Below, one piece after another: positions 18,422 through 26,928 of a stretch of 64,000 nucleotides of DNA; position 1 is the first letter of the stretch; the number at the start of each line of letters is the position of its first letter. The notes below the pieces were generated by a model, which worked only from the letters and a program-made list of their open reading frames with translations, was not told the origin of the DNA and made no database searches. Source of the stretch: Microbacterium pumilum. GTDB lineage: Bacteria > Actinomycetota > Actinomycetes > Actinomycetales > Microbacteriaceae. The stretch spans positions 2,542,001 through 2,606,000 of the forward strand of contig NZ_BAAAOH010000001.1 in NCBI RefSeq assembly GCF_039530225.1, given 5' to 3'. The translations under genes and the position numbers were made by a program.

Positions 18422-18928
18422 GTGGATTACACGCATTCAGGCCTCCTCGCTCGCAATGACGAGGAGTTCGCCGCTTTGCTGGCGCTCATCGACGGCATAC
18501 TTCCCGAGCGGCTCGACGAGGAGTTCGCCGGATCATCGCGAGATCGCAACGTGCGGGATGTCGCCGCCCATCTGCACGCCTGGCACATCCTGCTGGAGCG
18601 GTGGTATTCGGACGGGATGAGCGGCGGAACACCGTCCATCCCCGCCGAGGGCTACACCTGGAGCCGGCTCGCCGAGCTCAACGAGGACCTCAGGCAGCAG
18701 TGGCAGGACACCAGCCTGGCGGAGCTTCTGCCGCTCCTGCGCGCCTCGCACGAGTCGCTGCAGGCGATGGTGGCGCTGCATGATGACAGTGAGCTCGCCG
18801 ATCCGCAGGCGTACGCGTGGACCGACGGATCCGCCCTCGGCGAGTACGCACTCGAGTGCGGCGGCAACCACTACGTGTGGGCGCGCGAGACCATCAGCAC
18901 CGGATTGGGCCTCGGACCCCAGTCCTAG
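18422..18928 (+). CDS. ClbS/DfsB family four-helix bundle protein
   Basis: 168 aa, DinB-like fold, matching the ClbS/DfsB (DUF1706) family. Features are VRDVAAHLHAWHILLERWY near residue 44, the EGYTWSRLAELNEDL segment and NHYVWARE near the end. ClbS itself hydrolyses the colibactin cyclopropane for self-protection; most family members have no known substrate, and no toxin pathway is present here, so I infer only family membership. GTG start by the leaderless -10 box. Its TAG stop is part of the -10 box of the next gene. Confidence 0.8.
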   Translation: MDYTHSGLLARNDEEFAALLALIDGILPERLDEEFAGSSRDRNVRDVAAHLHAWHILLERWYSDGMSGGTPSIPAEGYTWSRLAELNEDLRQQWQDTSLAELLPLLRASHESLQAMVALHDDSELADPQAYAWTDGSALGEYALECGGNHYVWARETISTGLGLGPQS

Positions 18929-18931
18929 ACT
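18926..18931 (+). promoter_or_regulatory. -10 box of the MFS gene, overlapping a stop codon
   Basis: TAGACT, whose first three bases are the stop codon of the ClbS-like gene, 7 nt before the GTG at 18939. Confidence 0.5.
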
Positions 18932-18938
18932 CGAGCGT

Positions 18939-20228
18939 GTGACCTCCGACTCCGCCGCCCGTGCGGGGCGCGGGATGCCATGGCTCGTCGTGTCGGGTGT
19001 GCTGCTGGCCGCGGTGAGTCTGCGCGGTCCGATCGTGGCGCCGACCCCGGTCCTCAGCCAGATCGAGAGCGACCTCGGAATCGGACCCGCCACAGCGGGG
19101 CTGCTGACCACCGCTCCGGTGCTGATGTTCGCGGTGCTCACGCCGGTCGCCGCGCTCGTCATCCGTCGCGCCGGCGCCGAGCTCGCCCTGCTGCTGTCAC
19201 TCAGCGGCGTGCTGGCGGGGACCTTCGTCCGCGCGCTGCCGGGGTTCGGCTGGATGCTCGCCGGGATGATCGTGATCGGGGCATCCATCACTATCGGAAA
19301 TGTCGTCATCCCGGTCATCATCCGCCGTGATGTGCCGTCAGCCCGAGTCGCTCTGGTGACGGCCGCTTACGCGGCAACCCTCAACGTCGGCTCGCTCCTG
19401 ACGTCACTCCTGACCGCGCCGATCGCCGCAGTGATCGGCTGGCAGCTCGCCCTGCTGGTGTGGTCGGGGATCACCGTTGCGGGAGTCGTGCTGTGGGGCA
19501 TCCATCTCCGACGGTCGCGCGTCGCGGGAACGGACGGCGACGAGCGGTACAGCGGCGACCCGCCACCACCGCGTACGACGGATGCCCATCGCCGACCCGA
19601 TCTCGATGCCAGCCAGCTGACCGGACCGCTGCCCGTGATCGGCCGCCACGAGCGCTCGCTGCTGCGGCGACCGGTGGCGTGGCTGCTCACTGCCGCGTTC
19701 GCGATGCAGTGCACCATCTACTACGCGCTCACGACGTGGCTGCCGACGCTCACGGCCGACGAGCTGGGTCTCGATGCCGCCGCGGCCGGTGCGCTCTCGT
19801 CGCTTTATCAGGGCGCGGGCATCGCCGGCGCGTTCCTCATCCCCCTGCTGATCCGCTACACGCCGCGGTTGGTGCCTGCCCTCACGATCTGCGCCTCGTG
19901 GATCATCGTGACCGTCGGCATCCTGCTGTGGCCGGAGCTCATGTGGGTGTGGCTGATCGCGGGGGCGGTCGGGCACGCCGGCGGGTTCGTGGTCATCTTC
20001 ACGACGCTGGTCGGCGTCGCGCGCAGCGACGCCGAGGCGGCGGGGATGTCGGCGCTCGTGCAGGGCGGTGGCTACGCCGTCGCCGCGCTGGGGGCACCGT
20101 TCATGGGCTGGCTGCACGAGGTCACCGGCGGCTGGAATGCGGCCCTCGCGGTGATGGTCGCCCTGGCGCTGGTGTACTGCGTGGCGCTGCTGGCCGCGGT
20201 CGCCGCGGCCCAGCGCGCGCGGCGCTGA
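18939..20228 (+). CDS. MFS transporter, CynX/NimT type
   Basis: 429-aa major facilitator with about twelve membrane helices and a hydrophilic central loop (about 195-245). The opening segment VSLRGPIVAPTPVLSQIESDLG followed by TAGLLTTAPVLMF matches the CynX/NimT (cyanate/nitroimidazole) branch; substrates of that branch are mostly unknown. GTG start set by the -10 box 7 nt upstream. It is followed by a perfect hairpin shared with the convergent SHOCT gene. Confidence 0.9.
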   Translation: MTSDSAARAGRGMPWLVVSGVLLAAVSLRGPIVAPTPVLSQIESDLGIGPATAGLLTTAPVLMFAVLTPVAALVIRRAGAELALLLSLSGVLAGTFVRALPGFGWMLAGMIVIGASITIGNVVIPVIIRRDVPSARVALVTAAYAATLNVGSLLTSLLTAPIAAVIGWQLALLVWSGITVAGVVLWGIHLRRSRVAGTDGDERYSGDPPPPRTTDAHRRPDLDASQLTGPLPVIGRHERSLLRRPVAWLLTAAFAMQCTIYYALTTWLPTLTADELGLDAAAAGALSSLYQGAGIAGAFLIPLLIRYTPRLVPALTICASWIIVTVGILLWPELMWVWLIAGAVGHAGGFVVIFTTLVGVARSDAEAAGMSALVQGGGYAVAALGAPFMGWLHEVTGGWNAALAVMVALALVYCVALLAAVAAAQRARR

Positions 20229-20238
20229 GATCGCGCGA

Positions 20239-20268
20239 GGCGCTGGTCCCGCGGGCGGGACCAGCGCC
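20239..20268. terminator. Bidirectional hairpin between convergent genes
   Basis: Perfect 14-bp inverted repeat, GGCGCTGGTCCCGC at 20239-20252 and its complement at 20255-20268, with a 2-nt centre. It lies between the MFS stop (20228) and the SHOCT stop (20279). No T-tract is present on either side. Confidence 0.65.
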
Positions 20269-20278
20269 CGGCGACAGC

Positions 20279-20575
20279 TCAGCTCGCGGCGTTGGCGCGC
20301 AGCACTTCGAGCCGCGCGCGGTACTCGACCTCGTCGATGTCGCCCTTGGCGTAGCGCTCCGCGAGTGTCACTTCGGCCTGCCTGGTGGGGTTGAGCCGCC
20401 CGTGGGGGCCGAAGCCGATCTCGGCGGCCGACCGGCGCCAGCGGCGGCCGAAGACCGCGAAGAGGATCACGAACAGTGCGATCCAGAACAGCGGGATCAG
20501 CAGGAACCACGGTCCCCAGGCCCAGGGGCCGGCGAAGTGGGTGGCCACCGCAGCGGTGGCGAGTGCAGCAGACAT
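20279..20575 (-). CDS. SHOCT-domain small membrane protein
   Basis: 98 aa. One membrane helix (about residues 20-43, rich in Trp/Phe) is followed by a basic RRWRRS stretch. A C-terminal SHOCT motif (about 66-94: LAERYAKGDIDEVEYRARL) is a short helical module found at the ends of many bacterial membrane proteins, probably for oligomerisation. A GAGGAC ribosome site precedes the ATG. No partner gene is evident. Confidence 0.85.
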   Translation of the reverse strand: MSAALATAAVATHFAGPWAWGPWFLLIPLFWIALFVILFAVFGRRWRRSAAEIGFGPHGRLNPTRQAEVTLAERYAKGDIDEVEYRARLEVLRANAAS

Positions 20576-20710
20576 GATCGTCCTCTCGTCATGGTCGGCG
20601 ACAGCGCGTCGCCGATCGGATGACTCGAGTCAACGCATCGGCGGGTCGGAGCGAATCCGCCTGCGGGACGCACTCCGTGTGCTCCTGGGGGAGTACCGCG
20701 CGAAGCGACG

Positions 20711-21376
20711 CTACTGCTGCCATCCCGGCGTCGCGAGTCCGGATTCGTACGCCAGCACCACGAGCTGCACGCGATCCCGGGCATGCAGCTTCTGCATGAT
20801 GCGCGAAACGTGCGTCTTGGCGGTGAGCGGCGACAGGAAGAGGCGTGCGGCGATCTCGTCGTTCGTGAGGCCCTGCGCCACGAGCCGCAGCACCTCGACC
20901 TCGCGCTCGGTGAGCGCGGCGAGGGTGCTCGGGTCCACGGCATCCTTCATTCCCGCCGCGGCCCGTTCGAGAAGCCGGCGCGTGACGCCGGGCGAGAGCA
21001 GCGCCTCGCCCTCAGCGACCACGCGGACCGCGCGGATCAGGTCGACCGGCTCGGTGTCTTTCACGAGGAACCCGCTCGCACCGGCCCGGATCGCGCGTGC
21101 GACATACTCGTCCAGCTCGAAGGTCGTGACGATGACCACCTTGACCGATCGCAGCATCGGGTCGGCAGCGATCTGCTCGGTCGTCCAGAGCCCGTCGCCG
21201 TCGGGCATCCGGATGTCGAGGAGTGCCACGTCCACGGGAGTCGTGCGCAGGACCCGCAGGAGCGCCTCGCCTCCCGACGCTTCCGCGACGACCTGGATGT
21301 CGGGCTCGGAGTCGAGCAGGGCGCGGAAGCCCGCGCGCACGAGCTGATGGTCGTCGGCGAGGGCGACCCGGATCAC
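20711..21376 (-). CDS. NarL/LuxR-family response regulator
   Basis: 221 aa. The receiver domain (about 1-120) has acidic pocket residues in ALADDHQLVRAG, a phospho-acceptor Asp in VALLDIRMPDGDG and the conserved Lys in FLVKDTEP. The C-terminal LuxR helix-turn-helix (about 150-210) includes LTEREVEVLRLVAQGLTND. I choose GTG at 21376, which overlaps the kinase stop as GTGA; a GTG at 21391 would add five residues. It forms a two-component pair with the overlapping upstream kinase gene. Target genes unknown. Confidence 0.95.
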   Translation of the reverse strand: MIRVALADDHQLVRAGFRALLDSEPDIQVVAEASGGEALLRVLRTTPVDVALLDIRMPDGDGLWTTEQIAADPMLRSVKVVIVTTFELDEYVARAIRAGASGFLVKDTEPVDLIRAVRVVAEGEALLSPGVTRRLLERAAAGMKDAVDPSTLAALTEREVEVLRLVAQGLTNDEIAARLFLSPLTAKTHVSRIMQKLHARDRVQLVVLAYESGLATPGWQQ

Positions 21377-22539
21377 GACAGCGTCTTCCACGGCAGCCGC
21401 GCGGTGATCGCGGTGCCCCCGCGCGACGGTGCGGTCACCTCGAGCGTGCCGCCCTGCAGCCCTGCCCTCTCGCGCATGCCGCGCAGCCCGCCCCGCTCGG
21501 GCGCATCCGCCGCGATGCCGCTGCCGTCGTCGGTGATCGTCACGACGAGCTCATCGGCATCCCGTTCCAGCAGGATCGTGGCGCGGGATGCCGCGGAGTG
21601 CCGGACGACGTTGGTCAGGGCCTCCTGGACGATGCGATACGCCGTCGCCTGGCTCGCGCTGGTGGGCAGGTCGCCCGCGAGGCGATCGTCCAGCTCGACC
21701 GCGAGCCCCAGCCCGGTGCGCTGGGCGGCGAGCGCCGGCAGCTGCGCGAGCTGCGGCTGCGGCGTGAGCGGGGCGGTCGAGGTCGTGGGCTCGTCGCCGC
21801 GCAGGAACGAGAGCACGCCGCGCACCTCGTCGAGGCCGGTGGCGCTGAGGGTGCGGATGTTGACGAGAGCCTCGCGCGCCCGCTCCGGCTCGCGGTCGAA
21901 CAGGTGCAGGCCGACGCCGGATTGCACCGCGATCTGGCTGAGCGAGTGGGCCAGCACGTCGTGCAGCTCGCGCGCCATGCGGGTGCGCTCCTCCTGCTCG
22001 CTCGCCGTCCGCCGCTCGGCGAGCTGCCTGCGGCGAGCCTCGCCGTGCTCGAGGCGCGAGCGGATGCCCTCGCCGATGCCGAAGCACAGCGCGAGGGCGA
22101 GGGTCGTGATCGCGATGCGGAACGGGTGCCAGCTCGTGCTGAGAACCCCGCTCAGGATGACCGCGGTCAGCCATGCGACGCCCACCGAGACGAGCGCCCA
22201 GATTCGCGCACCGCGCACGACCGCGCCGACGATGGCGAATGCGAGCGCGACGAAGGGCGGCCCGGCGTCGGGCGGCACGAACAGGTCGGCCAGCGTGAGC
22301 AGTGCGACGACGGCGACGGTGAGGCCGGGCCAGCGCCGCGCGGCGAGCAGGGCGAGAGCGGATGCCGCAGCAAGCGCGACGCTCAACGCGGCGTACGGCA
22401 CGGGCACACGCTGCCACACCGAGATGGCGATCGTCGCAGGCACCTGGATGACGAAGGCGATGAGCACCGGGACGAAGAGCGTCACACCAGGCGGGGGGCG
22501 GAACCGCGGCGCGGCGTCGTCCCAGGTCTCGCGCGGCAT
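21373..22539 (-). CDS. Sensor histidine kinase, NarX/DesK type (HisKA_3)
   Basis: 388 aa. Five or so membrane helices occupy about residues 15-160 with little extracytoplasmic sequence, so it probably senses a membrane or intramembrane signal. The dimerisation/phospho-acceptor segment MARELHDVLAHSLSQI carries the His. The ATP-binding domain includes EALTNVVRHSAAS and DDGSGI, with GLRGMRERA at the end. The start at 22539 is supported by TACGAT 7 nt upstream; ATG at 22563 is the alternative. The response regulator gene overlaps its stop. Confidence 0.93.
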   Translation of the reverse strand: MPRETWDDAAPRFRPPPGVTLFVPVLIAFVIQVPATIAISVWQRVPVPYAALSVALAAASALALLAARRWPGLTVAVVALLTLADLFVPPDAGPPFVALAFAIVGAVVRGARIWALVSVGVAWLTAVILSGVLSTSWHPFRIAITTLALALCFGIGEGIRSRLEHGEARRRQLAERRTASEQEERTRMARELHDVLAHSLSQIAVQSGVGLHLFDREPERAREALVNIRTLSATGLDEVRGVLSFLRGDEPTTSTAPLTPQPQLAQLPALAAQRTGLGLAVELDDRLAGDLPTSASQATAYRIVQEALTNVVRHSAASRATILLERDADELVVTITDDGSGIAADAPERGGLRGMRERAGLQGGTLEVTAPSRGGTAITARLPWKTLS

Positions 22540-22546
22540 GCGGTCG

Positions 22547-22552
22547 ATCGTA
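22547..22552 (-). promoter_or_regulatory. Leaderless -10 box of the NarL-type operon
   Basis: TACGAT on the minus strand, 7 nt before the ATG at 22539. It overlaps codons that would be coding if the upstream ATG were used. Confidence 0.45.
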
Positions 22553-22658
22553 CGCCGCGGCATCCTGGGAGTCGTCTGATCAGCGGAGGGGGTCCGCGTA
22601 CTCCCGGGGAAGTATGCGGGGGACCGTGCAGGTCGGCGAGCGGGTCGGTGAGGGGCAC

Positions 22659-22700
22659 CCTGGTCGTTGAGCGAGGGAGGGCAGCCACCGAGACGAAACG
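22659..22700. repeat. Decayed Microbacteriaceae intergenic repeat
   Basis: The stretch opens CCTGGTCGTTGAGCGAG and closes CCGAGACGAAACG. It resembles the short intergenic repeat I know from this family (a TGAGCGAG..CGAGACGAAACG element), with an altered middle. It lies in the 264-nt gap between the exonuclease and histidine kinase genes, where I see no gene. Confidence 0.55.
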
Positions 22701-22827
22701 CACCGCATCAGGCCAGGACGTCGCACTCGCGGACCGAAATCGGAGTAGGGCGCGTGAATCGGATGCCGCGGCCGACCGCATCCGAGAAAGCCGGGATTCT
22801 CCGAATATCGAAGGCTGGGACTGCCCG

Positions 22828-23760
22828 TCAGACGGCGTCGAGCGCGTCGATGATCCTCGTCATCGCGGTGCCGAGCGCCCACCGTTCGGCGAGGGCCGCG
22901 GCGTCCTGCCTGGCGGCCTCGTCGAGGGGCCGCAGCCTCGTGTCGGGCTCGGCGAGGTCCAGATCGCGGACCACCGCCACCACTTCGGGCGCGACGGCGA
23001 GGTAGGGGAGACCCGCGGTGAGCTTGGCGCGGATGCCCGCCGACATCCCCTCACCGGCTTCGGCTGCGGCGAGGATCCCCGCGAGGTCGCCGTGTGCGGC
23101 GAGGAGTCCGGCGGCTGTCTTCTCGCCGACGCCCGCGACGCCCGGAAGACCGTCGGATGCGTCGCCGCGGAGCGTCGCGAAGTCGGCGTACTGGCTGGGC
23201 AGCACGCCGTACTTCGCCACCACGACCGCATCGGTCACGATCTCGAGGTTGCTCATGCCGCGTGCCGTGTAGATGACGCGGACGTCGCTGGCATCGTCGA
23301 CGAGCTGGAACAGGTCGCGGTCGCCCGTGACGATGTCGGTCGGCAGTGTCGAGCGGGTGGCGAGTGTTCCGATCACGTCATCTGCCTCGTGCTCGGCAGC
23401 ACCGACGATCGTGATGCCGAGGGTGTCGAGCACCGTGCGGATCACGGGCACCTGCACTTCGAGCGGGTCGGGCACCACCTCGATGTCGGGGCCGACGGCG
23501 ACGATCTCCGCGACCCGGTGCGTCTTGTAGGTCGGGATCAGATCGACTCGCCACTGCGGGCGCCAGTCGTCATCCCAGCAGGCGACGAGATGCGTCGGCT
23601 GGTAGGTGGTCACAAGCCGCGTGATGATGTCGAGGAACCCGCGCACCGCGTTGACCGGCACGCCGTCGGGCGATCGAACCGTGTCGGGCACGCCGTAGAA
23701 AGCACGGAAATACAGCGAGGCGCTGTCAAGCAGCATCAGTCGGTCAGTCACGGAGTTCAT
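22828..23760 (-). CDS. Stand-alone 5'-3' exonuclease / flap endonuclease
   Basis: 310 aa, homologous to the N-terminal 5' nuclease domain of DNA polymerase I but without a polymerase. Acidic metal-site motifs are visible: LMLLDSASLYFRAFYG, ACWDDDWRP, HEADDVIGTLA and VTGDRDLFQL. The helix-hairpin-helix region ASDGLPGVAGVGEKTAAGLL follows. It probably removes flaps or RNA primers in repair and lagging-strand maturation, as the stand-alone actinobacterial enzymes do. ATG at 23760 is taken as start; GTG at 23751 is possible. Confidence 0.9.
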   Translation of the reverse strand: MNSVTDRLMLLDSASLYFRAFYGVPDTVRSPDGVPVNAVRGFLDIITRLVTTYQPTHLVACWDDDWRPQWRVDLIPTYKTHRVAEIVAVGPDIEVVPDPLEVQVPVIRTVLDTLGITIVGAAEHEADDVIGTLATRSTLPTDIVTGDRDLFQLVDDASDVRVIYTARGMSNLEIVTDAVVVAKYGVLPSQYADFATLRGDASDGLPGVAGVGEKTAAGLLAAHGDLAGILAAAEAGEGMSAGIRAKLTAGLPYLAVAPEVVAVVRDLDLAEPDTRLRPLDEAARQDAAALAERWALGTAMTRIIDALDAV

Positions 23761-23799
23761 CCTGACACGCGTCCCCGACGCGGTGAGAGGCACGCGGCG

Positions 23800-24408
23800 T
23801 CACCGGAGCGTATAGGTGACGTGCGTAACGTGCGGCGTCGCGCGCACGGTCGTCGACGTGAACCTCAGAGGCGGAACGCCATCGAACAGACGGACCACAT
23901 CGGTCCGGCCGCTGTACCCGAGCGTCAGCGGCACCACATGGATGCGCAGCTCATCGATGAGTCCCGCCGCGAGGAACTGATTCGTGGTCGAGGCTCCGCC
24001 GCCGATCGCGACATCCGCGTCGCCTGCGTCCTCGCGCGCCTGTGCGAGCGCGGACTCGATCCCGTCGGTGACGAAGACGAACCGCGTTCCGCCGGCCATC
24101 TCCAGGGTCTCGCGCGGGTGATTCGTGAGCACGAAGACCGGCGCGTGATAGGGCGGCTCGGGTCCCCACCAGCCCTGCCAGTCGCCGGTCCACTCGCCGC
24201 GCACCGGCCCGAACATGTTGCGGCCCAGGATGTAGGCGCCCGCGGTGAGGATCGCGTCGATCTCGGGCCGGTGGTCGTCGGCGTGCTCGAACATCCAGTT
24301 GTGGAGGACTTCGGGCTCGATGTCGCCGAACGGCGCATCCTCCCGCTGGTTGGGACCGGTCGAGAAGCCGTCAGCGGAGATGGCCAGATCTGCATAGACG
24401 CGGGGCAT
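23800..24408 (-). CDS. RibD C-terminal/dihydrofolate reductase-like protein
   Basis: 202-aa member of the RibD_C reductase-like superfamily. YADLAISADGFSTGP is the N-terminal strand motif, TAGAYILGRNMFG the second, and VAIGGGASTTNQFLAAGLIDE the NADPH-binding glycine segment. Members are usually NADPH reductases of unknown substrate; this is not the true folate enzyme or the bifunctional RibD. The start at 24408 is supported by CAGAGT 6 nt upstream. It diverges from an antibiotic biosynthesis monooxygenase-like gene across only 46 bp. Confidence 0.85.
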   Translation of the reverse strand: MPRVYADLAISADGFSTGPNQREDAPFGDIEPEVLHNWMFEHADDHRPEIDAILTAGAYILGRNMFGPVRGEWTGDWQGWWGPEPPYHAPVFVLTNHPRETLEMAGGTRFVFVTDGIESALAQAREDAGDADVAIGGGASTTNQFLAAGLIDELRIHVVPLTLGYSGRTDVVRLFDGVPPLRFTSTTVRATPHVTHVTYTLR

Positions 24409-24454
24409 GGTTCCACTCTGCCCCGACGTCGGCAGCGGGTGCCAGACTCCGGTC

Positions 24455-24760
24455 ATGACATTCGCGAACATCGGCACGCTCGGCACGAAGCCTGGAGCGC
24501 GCGACGAACTCGTCGCACTGCTGACGCGTCCCGGGCCGGAGCTTGCGGAGATCGGGTGCCTGCTCTACGAGGTCGGCGTGTCCGACGCCGAGCCCGACAC
24601 CGTCTTCGTCGCCGAGCTGTGGACCAGCGCAGAAGCGCACCGTGACTCCCTGTCGCTCGCGTCGGTTCAGGCGGCGATCAACGAGGCTCGGCCCTTGCTG
24701 TCGGGAGTCATGGACGGCCTGCGATTCGAGGTGGTGGGCTCTCCGCTCCGAGGCGGATGA
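24455..24760 (+). CDS. Antibiotic biosynthesis monooxygenase (ABM) domain protein
   Basis: 101 aa, ferredoxin-like ABM fold: a first strand (FANIGTLGTKPGARDELVALL), then CLLYEVGV and FVAELWTSAEAHRDSL. Such small dimers act as cofactor-free monooxygenases or heme/quinone-binding proteins; no pathway context is present. CAGACT lies 6 nt before the ATG at 24455, mirroring the divergent gene. The 3' end faces the envelope operon, 10 nt between stops. Confidence 0.82.
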   Translation: MTFANIGTLGTKPGARDELVALLTRPGPELAEIGCLLYEVGVSDAEPDTVFVAELWTSAEAHRDSLSLASVQAAINEARPLLSGVMDGLRFEVVGSPLRGG

Positions 24761-24770
24761 CTCCTCCGGT

Positions 24771-25574
24771 TCAGCAGCCCGGGCCGCTCGGATTCTCGGC
24801 GCAGGTCTCGTCGACGAGTGCGGTTCGCACTTCGACCACGCGCACGTCGTAACCGCCGGTCGTCGACGTCACATACCCGGCGACAGGGCGCCAGTTTCCC
24901 GATCCGAAGTCGACGGATGCCGAATACTGCACCGTGACCGCCACCGGATATGTACCGCGAGCGAGGTACACGTGACTCGTGGCCGTCGGGGTGAACTGCG
25001 CCTGACCGAGTCGCTGCCACGATGTCCCGCCGGTGGCCGAGCGGATGGAGCCGCCATCGCCGTACTCGAAGACGAATGCGGCCGGAACGAAGCGAACTGT
25101 CACGTCCCAACCGAGGAGCGTGCCCGCAATACGCTGCTCGGATGCCGCGGCCACGATGTTCGCCGGCATTCCGACGACTCCGAAGCCCGCGGGTTCACCC
25201 TCGAGGCTCGGTCGGGCGGGCCGGAAGGAAACGAGGTCGGCAAGCGTGACGTCTGGAGGCGTGACGACGTCGTACGGGAGGTCGCACCGATTCAAGGGAC
25301 AGTCCTCCGGCACCGTCGGCACGACCGGCAGGCTCGTCGGCGGGTCGGGGGAGATCTGACCGCTGCCGGGGTCGGGGGAGGGGTCGGTAGACGTCGACCC
25401 CGGATCGGTTAGCCCGGCTCCGATGTCCACTTGGTCGCCTGAGTTGGAAACGTCGCAGTAGCTCTGCCACCCCGTGAAGTCGCAGTCTCCGTCCGAAGCT
25501 CGAGCCGCGACCCCGGTGCTGGAGATCGCGCAGACCAAACCCAACAAAATGGTCGACGCGACCCTCAATCGCAC
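24771..25574 (-). CDS. Secreted protein, PKD-like, last gene of envelope operon
   Basis: 267 aa with a Sec signal peptide (about 1-27). The mature part has cysteines (DCDFTGWQSYCDV, DCPLNRCDL) that may form disulfides. It has a Pro/Asp-rich linker near 55-85 and a beta-rich domain (about 130-250) with VFEYGDGGS and VYLARGTYPVAVTVQYSA segments that resemble a PKD-type fold. GTG start at 25574 overlaps the end of the lipoprotein gene by 10 nt. I recall similar secreted/lipoprotein pairs from other Microbacteriaceae, all of unknown function. Confidence 0.8.
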   Translation of the reverse strand: MRLRVASTILLGLVCAISSTGVAARASDGDCDFTGWQSYCDVSNSGDQVDIGAGLTDPGSTSTDPSPDPGSGQISPDPPTSLPVVPTVPEDCPLNRCDLPYDVVTPPDVTLADLVSFRPARPSLEGEPAGFGVVGMPANIVAAASEQRIAGTLLGWDVTVRFVPAAFVFEYGDGGSIRSATGGTSWQRLGQAQFTPTATSHVYLARGTYPVAVTVQYSASVDFGSGNWRPVAGYVTSTTGGYDVRVVEVRTALVDETCAENPSGPGC

Positions 25575-26104
25575 GTTGGATCTCCCTCGCGCCCATCAAA
25601 CATCGATATGGCCAATCCAGTGTCGGTGCTCGTCGACGGCGAAAGTGTGATCAGCATGCTTTGTACATCCGGGCGGGACGGGTCGATGACCGAGTCACCG
25701 TCTGGGCCGACGAGTGAGACGCCGGACACATCGAGGCAGATGGCCAACTGGACCTCGCTCTCGCCGGTGCCACCAGCGAGTCGAGGTTCAACGACGGTTG
25801 GCTCGCTCACTCCACTAACCACCCACTCGTCAGCGTGCATCTGGGAAAAGGACTCCCGAGCGCCCGCATTCGCGTCGCCCGTCGTCCACGCATAGACGTC
25901 CTCGAAGGTCTCGGGATCGCTCAAATCCACTGCGTTGAGCGCATCGACGTACGCGCGATACGTAGCTTCCGCGGCGGCGAAAGCCTCGTCCTCGCTCGAG
26001 AAGAGCGGCGTTGTCGCGGCCGGATCGGCCGGGCCCGAGCATCCCGTCAACCAACCGGTCGCCAGCGCGAGAGCGGCGGCCACAGCGGCGAGGCGGGTCT
26101 TCAC
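25565..26104 (-). CDS. Hypothetical lipoprotein
   Basis: 179 aa. The signal peptide ends in lipobox LTGC at about residues 19-22. The mature protein is acidic, with SSEDEAFAAAEATYRAYVDALN near 36-57, a pattern common to actinobacterial lipoproteins with an NTF2-like helix at the start. GTG start at 26104 overlaps the upstream membrane-protein stop (GTGA), and the 3' end overlaps the secreted-protein gene, so the three genes are translated as an operon. Function unknown. Confidence 0.82.
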   Translation of the reverse strand: MKTRLAAVAAALALATGWLTGCSGPADPAATTPLFSSEDEAFAAAEATYRAYVDALNAVDLSDPETFEDVYAWTTGDANAGARESFSQMHADEWVVSGVSEPTVVEPRLAGGTGESEVQLAICLDVSGVSLVGPDGDSVIDPSRPDVQSMLITLSPSTSTDTGLAISMFDGREGDPTCD

Positions 26105-26817
26105 GCCAACAAGGTAACCCCGATCGCACGGTGCCGATGCGAGTTATCCACATGGGCGACCGGCAGGCGCCGAGCCACGAAATCGGCGGTCCGATCGAGT
26201 GCGACCACTCCTGAAGCGAGCACCGCGATGATCGCGAGCACCTGCGCGAGCGCAGCCACTGTGCCCACGAAGCCCAGCGTCGCGAAGTCGAAGAACGGGT
26301 AGTTGAACCGGCTCGAGACATCGGGGAACAATGCGCCGCGAAGGAGCGCGGCGGCGCCATAGATGACGGGGTACAGAATCCAGACGATCTGATCGCGCAA
26401 TCGGACGGTGCCGCGCGGCCCGAAGAGGGCCCAGTCGATCAGCACCATGAGGGGCACCGCGTAGTGAAGGAGGAAAAGCGCCTGGTTCGCCATCGCGACG
26501 CCCGGCGCTGCGTCGACGAGGCCCGGAAAAGGGCTTTCGCCGTGATTGAGGATCAGATGCGCGACGAGTCCGGTGGTCACGATCCACAGCGTCACCCCGC
26601 CTCGAAGGCGCGGGGCAGGGGCTTTCGTGGTGCGGTGGACGACCATCCACCACACCGCCACCGCGAAGTATGCGAGCACGATGATGTTGCTCTGGGTCGT
26701 GAAGAAGAGGAGCGGCTGAGCGCCCAACCCGAGTCCCCACACGCAGACGAATACGATGGCGAGGCGCCACCAGAGTTGTCGCGCCTTCCAGACGTGTAAC
26801 CCAGACTTCTCAGTCAT
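26101..26817 (-). CDS. Pr6Pr-family membrane protein
   Basis: 238 aa with about six membrane helices, resembling the Pr6Pr (FAR-17a/AIG1-like) family: FFTTQSNIIVLAYFAVAVWW early and HYAVPLMVLIDWALFGPRG near residue 140, with the conserved Asn and His-Tyr. Family function in bacteria is unknown. The ATG at 26817 is chosen over 26865 for length. First gene of the three-gene minus-strand operon with a lipoprotein and a secreted protein. Confidence 0.8.
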   Translation of the reverse strand: MTEKSGLHVWKARQLWWRLAIVFVCVWGLGLGAQPLLFFTTQSNIIVLAYFAVAVWWMVVHRTTKAPAPRLRGGVTLWIVTTGLVAHLILNHGESPFPGLVDAAPGVAMANQALFLLHYAVPLMVLIDWALFGPRGTVRLRDQIVWILYPVIYGAAALLRGALFPDVSSRFNYPFFDFATLGFVGTVAALAQVLAIIAVLASGVVALDRTADFVARRLPVAHVDNSHRHRAIGVTLLA

Positions 26818-26886
26818 ATATCCCCCTAGTTCGAGCGTTGCAGGGTACCGGTCGCGGGCAAGCAATCAAAACGCCGTCACATGCAA

Positions 26887-26928
26887 GGAGCCGACGACCG
26901 CTCCGGGGGGACTGCGGTCGCCGGCTCC
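26887..26928. repeat. Inverted repeat in the 26.9-kb gap
   Basis: GGAGCCGACGACCGC (26887-26901) pairs with 26914-26928 with one mismatch around a 12-nt centre. There is no T-tract. It could be a terminator remnant or a regulatory hairpin. Confidence 0.5.

Noticed and set aside
21223..24645. 1140-codon plus-strand frame opposite the NarL-type and exonuclease genes
   Set aside because: Spans several convincing minus-strand genes and intergenic sequence; Arg/Gly-rich composition without any domain.
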